A DNA stretch of 64,000 nucleotides from Bryoerythrophyllum caledonicum (taxonomy: Eukaryota > Streptophyta > Bryopsida > Pottiales > Pottiaceae): positions 19,165,332 through 19,229,331 of the forward strand of contig OZ020516.1 in assembly GCA_963971425.1 (NCBI GenBank), in the 5' to 3' direction. Position numbers and translations under genes: made by a program. Under the pieces are notes generated by a model that saw only the letters and a list, made by a program, of their open reading frames with translations, was not told the DNA's origin and did not search any database. Of the stretch, positions 31,421-42,729 are shown one piece after another. Within the stretch, counting starts at the first letter, position 1, and the number at the start of each line of letters is the position of its first letter.

Positions 31421-31945
31421 TCAAATAGCTCTTCCTAGGGACAATCTAACATAAAATTTTCAAAAGATTTTTTTTTCCAAATTCTAGAAACCTGCGCAAA
31501 ATTGAAAACTCTCCGCAAAGGAGATTTAGTCTTGTAGGGGCCAAAAATCCTCCCATACAAAGCTATGCCCATGCCGTGGGCAATGTACGCTTGGCCCTTG
31601 GAACATTCTGCCCGTGGGCCATTCCAATTCCTCCTGGTTCGTCAAAGATAAAAAGGATACGAGCATCTCTTATATGTTATGTAGGATATTTTAAGTGGAA
31701 TCATTCTAAAGAAATTATATAATTCATGTGCTTCCACGCGCACAACGGAATATCCACGTGTATGCGCATAAAATCTACCCAACATTCCTCCGACCAATAA
31801 TGCACGTGACTCTATCTCCTGATTTGGAGTGCACGTGCAATATCAACCATCCTAGAAAAGGAAGTGGAGGACAGGGAAGGAAGTTGGGAGGGGAGAGAGT
31901 TGGGAGGGGAGGCCACCAGATCGCAGAGGGAAGAGAGTTGGGAGG
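31421..31945. other. no gene recognised; G/A-rich repeats at the end
   Basis: AT-rich spacer, then from about 31855 repeated GGAAGWTGGGAGGGGA words that lead into the GC-rich block of the nucleotidyltransferase array. Confidence 0.4.
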
Positions 31946-31949
31946 GGAA

Positions 31950-33000
31950 GCCACCGGATCGCGGCCGTCGGATCGGTCCGCCAGCCGTCCGATTAGGCGG
32001 ACGGCCGAGGCCACCGTTCGATCGCCTCGACAACAACGATCGATCGGACGGCCGATCAGAATGTGACGGCTGCAATCCGGCCGCATGGAACTTCGGGGAT
32101 CCAAGGGTTCAGAAAACTTACTAGAACCTTCCGTTAATGATTTTTATGCCCTAGACGAGTTGTCCGGACGACGTCTGAGGACGCTCCCAAACCCTCAAGG
32201 ACGTCGGATGAGGATTTGAGAACGGCGTACGTGGCTTTGGTAGCCCTCTTCAAAGAATGCAATCGAGCGTTCAAGATCGTTGGAGGCTATGCTGTGTACT
32301 TGCACTACACCAGCCAAGAGACTATCGACTTGGATTTTATTCTTGTGGATTTGTCCTCAACCGAGACTGTCGTGGATGTTGTACAATCCATGGAAATTCC
32401 AAACTTGTATACTCTTGGAGCGGGAGGTGGGTTTGGCTACATGTTGCTCCAGGTCGCCCAGGGAAGGTTGATTTGTTGGACATGAGGTTTTTCCGTGCTT
32501 TTCAGCTTGTGCCGGACATCATTTGGCAGAAGGACTGTCTAATGCCACTCGAGTGGATGCTCTTGGTGAAGTTGCAAACGTGGAAGGCCAGGAGTTTATG
32601 AGTGCCAGGAGCTCCATCGCGAGGGCGATGGCGCCCAACGTCTGCGGCAAGGGATTGTGGTGATGTCATTCAACTTGTGAATGCGGCATGTGGCGAGGGG
32701 CTTTACATGTCACCCTACATGATTGAAGAAACAACAGATATCCTCAAGAGTTTCATCGACGTAAACGATCTTTCGATTGAAATCTTGCAAGAATTTCTAA
32801 CGGACAACCAACAATACGGTTGCTCGGTCGGACTGCGGGCGGGTCATTCATCTGCTCGGACGGCGGTTGCGCGCCAGTGCGATCGGATTGCGTCCATCGC
32901 ATTGGTCTGCCGGCCGTCCGATCGGGCGGACTGCCGAGCCGCCGTTCGATCGCCCCGACAGCAGCCAAGTCGGAACTCCAAAGTCAGATGCGAGAGTATT
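31950..33000 (+). pseudogene. AbiEii-like nucleotidyltransferase array, unit A
   Basis: The unit has a GC-rich palindromic block (31950-32060), a shared link (GGAACTTCGGGGATCCAA region), the nucleotidyltransferase-like sequence (about 32160-32815) and another GC block (32815-32960). The coding part reads DEDLRTAYVALVALFK, FKIVGGYAVYLHYTSQ and TIDLDFILVD, matching the Gly-Gly and Asp-x-Asp signature of AbiEii-type nucleotidyltransferases. It shifts frame at about 32465, continues LLDMRFFRAF and MLLVKLQTWKAR, meets TGA at 32599-32601, then continues ARDCGDVIQLVN. The same shift and stop occur in units B and C. Unit A also has a stop in the short leader that is open in unit C. Confidence 0.7.
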
Positions 33001-33870
33001 CGAGGGCTCAAAGTCCTTGCAAGATTTGAATTGAGATATCGTTCTCGTCGGTTAAACTCTTGACGATATATGTTGTTTCTTCGATCATGTAGGGTGACAT
33101 GTGAAGCCCCTCGCCACATGCCGCATTCACAAGCTGAATGACATCACCACAATCTCTTGCCGCAGACGTTGGGCCCCATCGCCCTCGCGATGGAGCTCCT
33201 GGCACTCATAAACTCCTGGCCTTCCACGTTTGCAACTTCACCAAGAGCATCCGCTCGAGTGGCATTAGACAATCCTTCTTCTGCCAAATGACGTCCGACA
33301 CAAGCTGAAAAGCATAGGAAAACCTCATGTCCAACAAATCAACCTTCCCTGGGCGACCTGGAGCAACATGTAGCCAAACCCACCTCCCGCTCCAAGAGTA
33401 TACAGGTTTGGAATTTCCATGGATTGTACAACATCCACGACAGTCTCGGTTGAGGACAAATCCACAAGAACAAAATCCAAGTCGATAGTCTCTTGGCTGG
33501 TGTAGTGCAAGTACATAGCATAGCCTCCAACGATCTTGAACGCTCGATTGCGTTCTTTGAAGAGGGCTACCAAAGCCACGTACGCCGTTCTCAAATCCTC
33601 ATCCGACGTCCTTGAGGATTTAAGAGCGTCTTGAGACATCGTCCGGACGTCTCGTCAGACGTACTGTCCAGGGGGTAAAAATCATTTTGCAAGGCTCTGG
33701 TGACTTTTCTGGACGGTTGAATCGCCGAAGCTCCACGCGGCCGGATTGCAGCCCTCAAATTCCGATCGGTCGTCCGATCGATCGCTGCTGTCAAGGCGAT
33801 CGAACGGTGGCTTAGCCATCCACCCGATCGGACAGCCGGCAGACTTTCCGATCTTCTTTACCGCCGCCTT
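33001..33870 (-). pseudogene. AbiEii-like nucleotidyltransferase array, unit B (inverted against A)
   Basis: On the minus strand the unit begins with a GC block (33770-33850) and the shared link. The nucleotidyltransferase sequence runs 33640-33010 with FKIVGGYAMYLHYTSQ and TIDLDFVLVD, the same frameshift after LLQVAQGR, and MSPYMIEETTYIVKS near its end. Units A and B lie tail to tail as an inverted repeat with a short centre near 32.97-33.01 kb. Confidence 0.7.
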
Positions 33871-33999
33871 TCGCTTCTTCTCCACTTCCTCAGCCAGCTC
33901 CTCTCGCTCGTCCTCGCTCGTCCTCCTCTTCTTCCTCCTCTTGCTCCGCCTTCTCACTCTACTCATCGTCCTCGTCCTCCTTCCCTCGCTCCGCCTCCT

Positions 34000-34759
34000 C
34001 ACTCTCCACCCCTTGTTCCTTTGCATAAATTAGAAGCACAAATCCATGCGTATAAGCAATCATTAGCTGTTTATGATGCTACAAGAATTGAAGCACGAAA
34101 CCATGCGAGAGAGCGATATATTTACCACATATTCATGGCACAAAACTATCCACAAAAGCATTGTATGATGTCACAAACCTTTAACGCACGAAACCATGCG
34201 TATTAGCAGGACATTTTCTAAATGATTTTAGCACAAATCTATTAAAATGAGCGATGTATAATGTTATGATAAATAAAAACATCAAACCATGCGAATCAAC
34301 AGACGTCTCTTTCAAACAATATGGTAAACTTACCTGCTCGACTAGCAACGTGCACTTTGCTTCGAGTTTGTCTTGTCTCTCTTTGAAGAAAGCTAACTTG
34401 CGCTTCTAGAGCTTGGTAGGATCACTCCACGATAACTTCTGAATCCATCTCGCCCTCTCATACTCCTGCACCCTCCACAACATCAACTCCTCCCGAGCAG
34501 AAAATATTTGAGCCCAATGTGGATCATCAGACCCATCATTAGGCAAAAGACTGGACTCAGCCTTAGCAATGGCTTCAACCAAGTCCCGGAGCCTCTTGTC
34601 CAAAGTCCCCACTTCGCTTGGAATCAAGGTTTTTTGAACGCGGCTCCGAACTTCGGAGACGTTCTCGTACAACATCATCATCTCCTTGGCTGTGGCCTTT
34701 CCTGTTTCTGAAAGAAGTCGGTCAAGCATCTCCTGTACCTCTCGCTGCTTCCTGCTCAT
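34000..34759 (-). pseudogene. coiled-coil gene fragment between array units B and C
   Basis: Minus strand from 34759 gives a helical, charged sequence (MSRKQREVQEMLDRLLSE to QKLSWSDPTKL). A TAG at 34406-34408 interrupts it, and it continues in frame as KRKLAFFKERQDKLEAKC to a GTAAGT donor near 34335. A possible second exon from about 34019 reads EQGVESEEAERGKEDEDDE and stops, a plausible acidic C-terminus. I do not recognise the protein. The in-frame stop suggests decay. It occupies the place where another array unit would fit. Confidence 0.4.
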
Positions 34760-34784
34760 GAAATCAGCCCAAGAGTCCAGGGCT

Positions 34785-35739
34785 TAAAAATCATTTACGA
34801 AAGGCTCTAGTAAGTTTTCTGAACTGTTGGATCGCCGAAGCTCCACGTAGCCGGATTGTAGCCATCAAATACCGATCGGCCGTCCGATCGATCGCTGCTG
34901 TCGAGGCGATCGAACGGCGGCTCGGCAGTCCGCCCGATCGGACGACCGGCGGACCAATCCGATGGACGCAATCCAATCGCACTGGCGCGCAACCGCCGTC
35001 CGAGCAGATGAATGACCCGCCCGCGGTCCGACCGAGCAGCCGTACTGTTGGTTGTCCGTTAGAAATTCTTGCAAGATTTCAATCGAAAGATCGTTTACGT
35101 CGATGAAACTCTTGAGGATATCTGTTGTTTCTTCAATCATGTAGGGTGACATGTAAAGCCCCTCGCCACATGCCGCATTCACAAGTTGAATGACATCACC
35201 ACAATCCCTTGCCGCAGACGTTGGGCGCCATCGCCCTCGCGATGGAGCTCCTGGCACTCATAAACTCCTGGCCTTCCACGTTTGCAACTTCACCAAGAGC
35301 ATCCACTCGAGTGGCATTAGACAGTCCTTCTTCTGCCAAATGATGTCCGGCACAAGCTGAAAAGCACGGAAAAACCTCATGTCCAACAAATCAACCTTCC
35401 CTGGGCGACCTGGAGCAACATGTAGCCAAACCCACCTCCCGCTCCAAGAGTATATAAGTTTGGAATTTCCATGGATTGTACAACATCCACGACACTCTCG
35501 GTTGAGGACAAATCCACAAGAATAAAATCCAAGTCGATAGTCTCTTGGCTGGTGTAGTGCAAGTACACAACATAGCCTCCAACGATCTTGAACGCTCGAT
35601 TGCGTTCTTTGAAGAGGGCTACCAAAGCCACGTACGTCGTTCTCAAATCCTCATGCGATGTCCTTGAGGGTTTGGGAGCGTCCTTAGACGTTGTCGGGAC
35701 GAGGATGTCCGGACAACTCATCTGGGGCATAAAAATCAT
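34785..35739 (-). pseudogene. AbiEii-like nucleotidyltransferase array, unit C
   Basis: This unit has the longest open frame: ATG 35739 to a stop at 35377, including FKIVGGYVVYLHYTSQ and TIDLDFILVD. The common frameshift follows LLQVAQGR. Minus-strand sequence from 35257 continues ARDCGDVIQLVNAACGEG and MSPYMIEETTDILKSF, then the GC block (35040-34865) and the link at 34860-34790. The conserved Gly-Gly and Asp-x-Asp pair argue that the ancestor was a working nucleotidyltransferase; the shared lesion argues that the amplified copies are not. Confidence 0.7.
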
Positions 35740-36170
35740 TAATGCAAGGCTCTAGTAAGTTTTCTGAACCGTTGGATCCCTGAAGTTCCACGCGGCCGGA
35801 TTGCAGCCGTCACATTCTGATCGGCCATCTGATCGATCGTTGTTGTCGAGGCGATCGAACGGTGGCCTTGGCCGTCTGCCTGATCGGACGGCTGGCGGAC
35901 CGATCCGATGGCCGCGATCCGGTGGCACGGGCGCATGACGGCCGTCCGATCGGATGAATGGCCCGCCCGCTGTCCGATCGGGCGGCCGTGTTGTTGCCTG
36001 TTGGCCGTCCGTTAGAAATTCTTGCAAGATTTGAATTGTGAGATCGTTTGCGTCGATGAAACTCTTGACAATATCTGTTGTTTCTTGGATCATGTAGGGT
36101 GACATGTGCAGCCCTAGCCACATGCCGCATTCACAAACTGAATGACATCACCGCAATTCCTTGCTGTTTG
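35740..36170 (-). pseudogene. AbiEii-like array, unit D (truncated)
   Basis: Only the 3' part is present: LHMSPYMIQETTDIVKSF, then a GC block (about 36010-35830) and the link. It lies in tandem with unit C at a spacing of about 960 bp. Its upstream part gives way to another GC-rich patch at 36.17-36.27 kb. Confidence 0.6.
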
Positions 36171-36263
36171 ATCGGATGAATGGCTTGCTTGCCGTCCGAT
36201 GGGGCGGCGGATTAGAGGACGGAAGGCCGTGGTGGCGGTCGGCCTTATGGCCGTCCGCCACCC

Positions 36264-36271
36264 TATAAAAG
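36264..36271 (+). promoter_or_regulatory. candidate TATA box for the kinase-like pseudogene
   Basis: TATAAAAG lies about 315 bases before ATG 36587, directly after a GC-rich 13-bp imperfect stem (36231-36260, loop TTAT). A pyrimidine-rich leader follows. Confidence 0.35.
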
Positions 36272-36586
36272 GCCGTCCACTGTCCTTCCTCTCTCACTTT
36301 TTTTTCTCCCCTCTCTATTTTAGGGTGGATGCGGAGTGGCCTTGGTTGGACAAAATCCATCCATTTGCTTCTCATCTTTGGGAGAAAAGAAGTGATGTTA
36401 TTTGGGGGGGAAGTTTTACAATTTTTCACAAGTTTTTTTTTTAAACTTTGAGGAATTTCCAACCATTATTTGAGTAGTTTTTTTAAAAACTTTGAAGAAT
36501 ATCTCGACCAAACTTGAAGAAGTTTTTTTAAAAACTTCTAGCAAGTTTTGCAATGGGACTCTCACACTTCGAGTGATTCTATCAAG

Positions 36587-37970
36587 ATGCCGAAGGACAA
36601 GAAGAAGCAGAAGGTCGCCAAGGGTGCTACGCCAAAGTTGCATGCCGTTCATGACATTCCATCGGAGAGTTGCAAGAATTTTCTCGTTGAATTTATTGTG
36701 AAATTTTATGAGGATAATACTCTTCGGGCTTTGGAGAGCAAGTATGTCCAATATCGTGACGAGGGCCCGGATAAGTTCAAGATGGAGATGACAGAACGGA
36801 TGATGAATCTTCTTCATGCTCCACAGTGGTATGCGGAGACCGGGAAGAAGGGTTATTTGAAGTTCTTGGATGCCAGAGTGCACGATGCACTATGGAATGC
36901 CAAGAACTTGTTGGCAAAATTTGGAAGACAATTTTGCGCAGATGATGAAGCTTTGAACGACGTGTTGTTGAAAGCTGATTTGTTTGTTGCCCAGATGCGG
37001 CCATATGCCAAAAACAAGAACCGGCGTGGGTCCGTGGGGTGGTGGAACTCGGAAAAAGGAAGACATGAGGACCACGTACGAATGGCCCATTTGATTGCCA
37101 TTCCACCGACGGCGAGGGTCATTACCATTGACAATGATTCACTGAGAGGTGGATATGCCACCATTTGCCGAGTTTGTATTGAAGGAGCTCCTAGCATTGA
37201 AGCATTTTGGGAGTTTGCCGCTAAATTGTCCAACCAATGGCAAGAGAGGCCGGACTTGGCAAAACGAGTCAATGGCAGTGAGGATTCCACATCCGAGTGT
37301 CATTCGATTCATAGCCATTCATGCCAATAAATACGAAGGCTATACCTATTGGTCGAATGGAGGGACTTTGCGAGAGATGTTGAACCGTAATCACAAATAC
37401 GGTGACGATGTATTCATACATCTTCACTACGGGAATTTCCCGAACGATGAGGTTATTCGAGCAAATCACCTAGTTCGTTTTCGCAGAAAACGAACCGAGC
37501 TCGCGTAGGCATTGTTGCGCATAATGAATGAAGTACACAAGAGCAACAATCTTCACAATGACTTGTCTCCGGACAATATCCTCCTCCAATTCCCACTCGA
37601 TGAATTGCGGGTGTACATTAGAGTCTGCGATTGGAGCATGACAACAAAGGCAACCAAACCAATGTAGTCACTCTATACGTTCACCAATGCTGAACAAATG
37701 GCCGTGACTATGCGGAGGCGTTGGTGGGTGGATCCTAGAGTTGCGTATTCGCACAAACAAGATGCGGATGATCAAATCATTCCCAAATTATCAAGGGCTT
37801 CGGAGGAGTATGCCACGGCCTGGATAGCGCAACGAATCAACGGCAAGACCATGCCCAAGGACTACGAGAGGTTACAATGGGACTCTCAAACTTCCGTGGT
37901 ATTCTCGAATGGAGAATTTGCAAATACATTTCACTTGTACATGGACAGAGTGTGCAACGAAGGCAGATAG
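36587..37970 (+). pseudogene. protein-kinase-like gene, frameshifted and interrupted
   Basis: ATG 36587 opens a basic start (MPKDKKKQK), then about 150 helical residues. GGYATICRVCIEG follows, in the place of a kinase glycine loop. The frame shifts near 37270; the new frame reads FIAIHANKYEGYTYWSNGGTLREML, like a kinase hinge, then a TAG at 37506-37508. In the same frame comes LHNDLSPDNILL, the HxD...N catalytic loop, followed by VCDWSM in place of DFG. A second TAG follows at about 37665, then a C-terminal tail to 37970. It is a divergent kinase-like family that I cannot name, broken in three places. There are no introns, and it may belong to the same amplified GC-rich environment as the array upstream. 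Confidence 0.65.
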
Positions 37971-37999
37971 GGCGCGGGCGGGCTTTCTCATATCATCAC

Positions 38000-38682
38000 A
38001 CGCTTCAGCGACACATACAATTGGCCCATGCCACATGAGCATTTTCGGACCATGTATTAGTAATACCACGGACAACTTTTGATTACTTCTGGCATTAGTA
38101 GATTGTATAGAGTAGCATGCATGTTTCAAAATGATTACAGTTGTAGTCCTAGATTTCAATGATTTGTTTCAAATTTTGACTCGATAAATCAAAAACTCTT
38201 TTATATATACTTGTGCAAGGATAACATTTCTTTTATTTGATTCTATTCCTTTTTATATGGGTTTGCTTGTGTGATGATTCCGGCATTTGAGCTTATCAAT
38301 ATGCCGTATTTCATAATTATAACTTCTATTGATTTTAGGAGTCTTCGTCATAGTAGATTGTACTAATTTACTTGAAAATATCAATACATACTTCATGTCT
38401 TCAATGAAAGATCTAATTCCAAGCAAAGTCAAAACTTTTTACATGTTTTTTGGTAGGGTAAAGAAAACCACTAATAATTTTCACGGAATCACAGATGGGT
38501 GTGGGTTTTATTTTACTATGCGATATATGTACTTCTATTAACTGTTGGGATTATCATTTCATGACAAATTAGGTTCACCAAAAAAAAATTAAAATATATA
38601 TTCTGTGAAAATTTTGTGAAAATTTTGTGAAAATTCTGCAAGAAAAAATATAATTCTGCAAGAATTTTTTTTTAAAATAATT

Positions 38683-38724
<42 letters not shown>

Positions 38725-39600
38725 TGATAGTATTTGAACCCCTATCCTTTCTACAATATTTTTGAATATTTTGTATCCTTTAAATTTTCTTTGATTTTTC
38801 TTGCAAGAATGAACTAACATTCTATATCAAATTTTTGCTCAAGATTTGATCCTAAATTCATGCACACAATTGACATATTAAGAATTCAAAGAGTGATGAT
38901 CCACTAAATACATGGAAGAGAAAATTAGAAAAAAATAAAATTGAAAAGACTTATCTTTCGCTTCAATCTATATAATCTCTCCATCTGTACCATCAACTTC
39001 CGTGTAATTTATAAAGCATGTTATTTAAGATATATCGTTGGGGATATCATGGTTAGCCACTAAATCCCCAATGCAATTTTCCATCAAAAACACTCCAGAA
39101 CTACCATTTTCAATGCATTCAACAGAAAATGATACATAATGTTATTTCAAAGAAGTTAACCGTAAAATCTTGTACTAAAGTTGTATGAGACTGAGTTGTG
39201 AGTAGTTTGATATGACTGACCTCACGGGTTGAAAGATATCAACATGTATAGTGAGACATGAACTCTTTTCGATATGTGATCCCTATACATTCTTAATATG
39301 ATCCTATTGTGTTCATACATGCCTTCTACTAGGATACCTTGGACAAAGGTTCCATAAAACTCCTAAATATATATCATAAAAATTATGACTACAGACAAGA
39401 CCTCAAAATTATATCTTAAATTTTCCATCACATCAAAAATTGGGCAAGCTACCTAAATAATGAAGTACTAAATTTTTCTTGCAACAATTCCGCAAACATG
39501 GACTCAGAAGTACACCTTTTTAGATTCCATAGATTATGCTAATATATGGCAAATGCTAGTGGACCAATTTTTTTAATTTGGGAGTATAAAGATATCCAAC
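38000..39600. other. AT-rich spacer with microsatellite
   Basis: No gene is seen. It includes a short GTGAAAATTTT tandem repeat (about 38605-38635) and an (AT)n run at 38686-38721. Confidence 0.5.
38686..38721. repeat. (AT)n microsatellite
   Basis: About 18 uninterrupted AT units. Confidence 0.95.
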
Positions 39601-39614
39601 TATAATATGTCCCA

Positions 39615-39925
39615 ATTTGTAGCACCATAGGATCATTAACATGGATACATGTTTTACTTAAATGTCAAAAACACCATATACACTCTTTAATTGTCAAAAG
39701 ACAGAACAAAACAATCTAGGAAATAAAAAGCAAGTAATAGTGTCCTCAACCGAATCTTGCTACTTCATCCTCATGTACGTTGGTACCTTCAACAATAACC
39801 CACAAAAGAACACAATCCCCTCATGGTTGTTACCATACACATGTGGTTCCCAAAAATGCCATTGTAATGCTTGACATACTATGCATTTGCAGTTTATCAT
39901 CCAAAGAACTCCCTCCCACCATTTG
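39615..39925 (+). mobile_element. LINE fragment (zinc-motif region)
   Basis: It matches the LINE at about 5715-6020 with many substitutions and indels. Shared stretches include CATACACTCT, CAACAATAACCCACAAAAGA-like sequence and TCCTCATG. It is an old, doubly truncated copy and non-coding. Confidence 0.75.
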
Positions 39926-40915
39926 CGGACAGTTTGTCATTCGCCAACAATTTTTTGTTTTATCAACCATGGATTGTTTTTTTATCCAAGGACGGTACAC
40001 AACACCCTCGGACTATTTTTTCATCCACCTATTGGTTTTTCATCCATAGACTTTTTTCCATTGTCGAACTGTTTTTCATCCAGGGATTGTTTTTTCATCC
40101 ACAGTGGATGAAACTGTAAGTTAGGCAAAATCTATTAATTGTGAGTTAATATCTCCCAAAATAATCATTATTTTTGAATTCCGACTTCGGATTTGGGCTC
40201 CCTAGGGGGGTTTTTATCTAGTAGGAAGAAAACAATCTTGCATTGAAGGTTTTTCAAAAACCACATTTGATTGAGTGTTTATACATTTTTTTTAAGAACG
40301 TTCTATGCCTAACTTGCAGGTACATTGCTAGTGCATTCTTATTCGGTTTTCAATATCCATAACAATATGGATCAAAGAAGTATATACAATGATTTATACA
40401 AACATGGATACATTAAAATGCATAAGCATCCAAATATAAATTACAAAATGCTTATACAATGTTTTGGTTGCATTCATTGATATTGTAAAATGTCTCAATT
40501 GAGACAATTACATGAATGATGATGATAGGCACCTAAAGAATATAGTTGGATGGAAGGGATATTTGCCGAAGCATGCATGAATTCAAACATGTAGAGTTTG
40601 AAGCACACTCTTAGCTTTTCCATCCACCTAATTCACGTGTAATTAAGTATAGGAATTTATATGGCAATGTCATGTAACTTTTGAACCATAGGTCGGATTT
40701 TTACGAAACTTAAGTCCATGCAAAGCTAATGAAAACTATCCAATTCAATAAAAAAATTCAGAAAATAATGCCTAGAATTGAGGACGTGGCACACTACCCA
40801 AACTCAAAATGTCCTACTGGGGGACTCTTGGACATTTTAAGGTTAAAGTAGAGCTTTGGTTTTTTTCCCCCTTGTTTCTTATTGCACAAAGTAAACGTAC
40901 ATTCTTTGTGTTTTA
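39926..40915. other. no gene recognised
   Basis: AT-rich. The words TTTTTCATCCA and GATTGTTTTT recur irregularly between about 39960 and 40110. Nothing else is seen. Confidence 0.4.
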
Positions 40916-40919
40916 AATT

Positions 40920-42727
40920 TTCCCTATAACAACTTGCCGAACTCACATCCATAGCAAATACTCTAAACATACATTGCCTATACACAAAAATGGCCTCACC
41001 ACCAACTATACAAACCACCGTAAACCGAAGCAAAAGATGGTCAAAACTAAACTACATCAATAACACATTAGATTACCTTGTAATACCTCCACCCCTCCCA
41101 AACTACCAAACCCCAACCATACCAAAATTTAACCCGGCATATAGCTATTATACGATGGCTCCTTCAAACCACCAGAACAAAAGAGCCCGGGAAACTGGCG
41201 CAATGAAAAAGTTGGCTATGGCATATATAATCCTATCAAAGAAATTAAATTAGCCAAAAGACTCCATGGACTACAAAATATCCTTAGAGCAGAACTTATG
41301 GCCATACATAAAATGCTACAAATCATCACAACAAAATACAACAATGAACCCGCACACATATTCATTGACTGTATCAATGCACTTTATCTACTAAACACCC
41401 AAATAACACACCCTACCCTCCACAATAGCCACCCCGACCAAACTATTTTAATGTCGACGGTCCACATGTTACAAAACCAAACACAGATAACAACCCTTTA
41501 CAAAGTTAGAGCCCATGCCAATATCGATGGAAACAAACAAGCAAATAAACTTGCAAAAGAGGGCCGCGAAAAGTCGCATAAAAATGCCAAAGACTCATAC
41601 GAACATGCACATGCTACCCCATACTACTTCCAAAAAGAAGATTGGCCTTCTAAAGAAGATACCCCCAATAAAGGCCTGGTTAGATTCTTGAAAAAAACTC
41701 TTCTTTGGAATAGAAAGATTCCCATCTATAACATGCTCCATACGCACTTCCACAGACCCCAACGCATGGCTCCATGTTCTACTTAAATGCCAAAACCATC
41801 ACATACACTCCTTACTTGTCAAAAGACATAACAAAGCGGTATGGAAAATTCGAAAACTAATTACCTCCCATAATAAATCACGATGCTTTATCCTCATGAA
41901 TGCCGGCACCTTTAATAACAATCCACAAGAAAATACGGTACCTCCCAGCTACTCCCCTGTACATGCGCGACTCAGCGCTGTCACTGTAACACTAGACTCA
42001 AACCATACATACTTTGCGTTCGAGGCCTACCATACAATGACCCCGCAGTCGACCACATTAACCAAGACTATACCATTCAATTCATCAAATTCACATATTG
42101 TAATGATAGATTCTCTCCAAAAACAATTGAAAACAAAATGAATAAATACCAAACCCTTATTGATGACATCATTGCCCTGGGATGGAAAGTGGACCCCCTT
42201 ATTGTAATCACAGCTGGTGCTCATGCCACCACCTTTATTCCATCTATAAAAATCCTTGAAGATACCTTTAAAATCTCCATCGAAACAATTTCACACACTT
42301 TCAATAACATTAACACCATTGCCATTCAACATGCCATGTCCATTCTACTACACGAAAGCAAAATTGAAAACAACCAAGCCCTCCCCGATACACAAAACCC
42401 TCCATAGTATTACCCGTTACTTACTTCTCTTTGAAACTCCAAAAACCCCCCACTTTGAAAACACACTCCCCCCCAATGTTCCCTTCCTCTTTTTTCCTCT
42501 CCTCTTCTTGTCTCCCCTCCCCCCTTTTCCTTTGATGCTTTTTTGATATGGATGGATTCTTGTGTACTTTGGTTACTTGTGTTCTTTGGTTACTTGATAC
42601 ATAGTGTCTACCTTTGAGAGGGGGAAGTAGTTCCATACTACTAATTCCTTGTCTGGTGGGCATGGTCTTAGTGGTGGAACAAACAGACCCTTTATTCACA
42701 TCGGCCCCTTCGTGGACCGACATTCTT
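40920..42727 (+). mobile_element. 5'-truncated LINE copy
   Basis: It aligns to the LINE at 1-6631 from about position 4690 to its 3' end. One base is missing at the RNase H TDGS motif (about 41152-41154). About 200 bp are deleted at about 41690 (matching 5461-5664 of the main copy). The RLE-like tail is still readable (NKYQTLIDDIIALGW). The 3' hairpin is diverged (42698-42722) and the TTC tail is reduced to a few units. It is a dead copy, younger than the 39.6-kb fragment. Confidence 0.9.
42138..42407 (+). pseudogene. LINE RLE-like C-terminus in the truncated copy
   Basis: Open remnant reading KYQTLIDDIIALGWKVDPLIV and the conserved C-terminal tail of the LINE polyprotein. It is expressed only if fused to another promoter; there is no sign of that. 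Confidence 0.7.
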
Positions 42728-42729
42728 CT

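Noticed and set aside
31728-32124. Arg- and Gly-rich open frames across the GC blocks of the array
   Set aside because: All frames of these palindromic blocks are open, so the openness is compositional; no evidence of translation.
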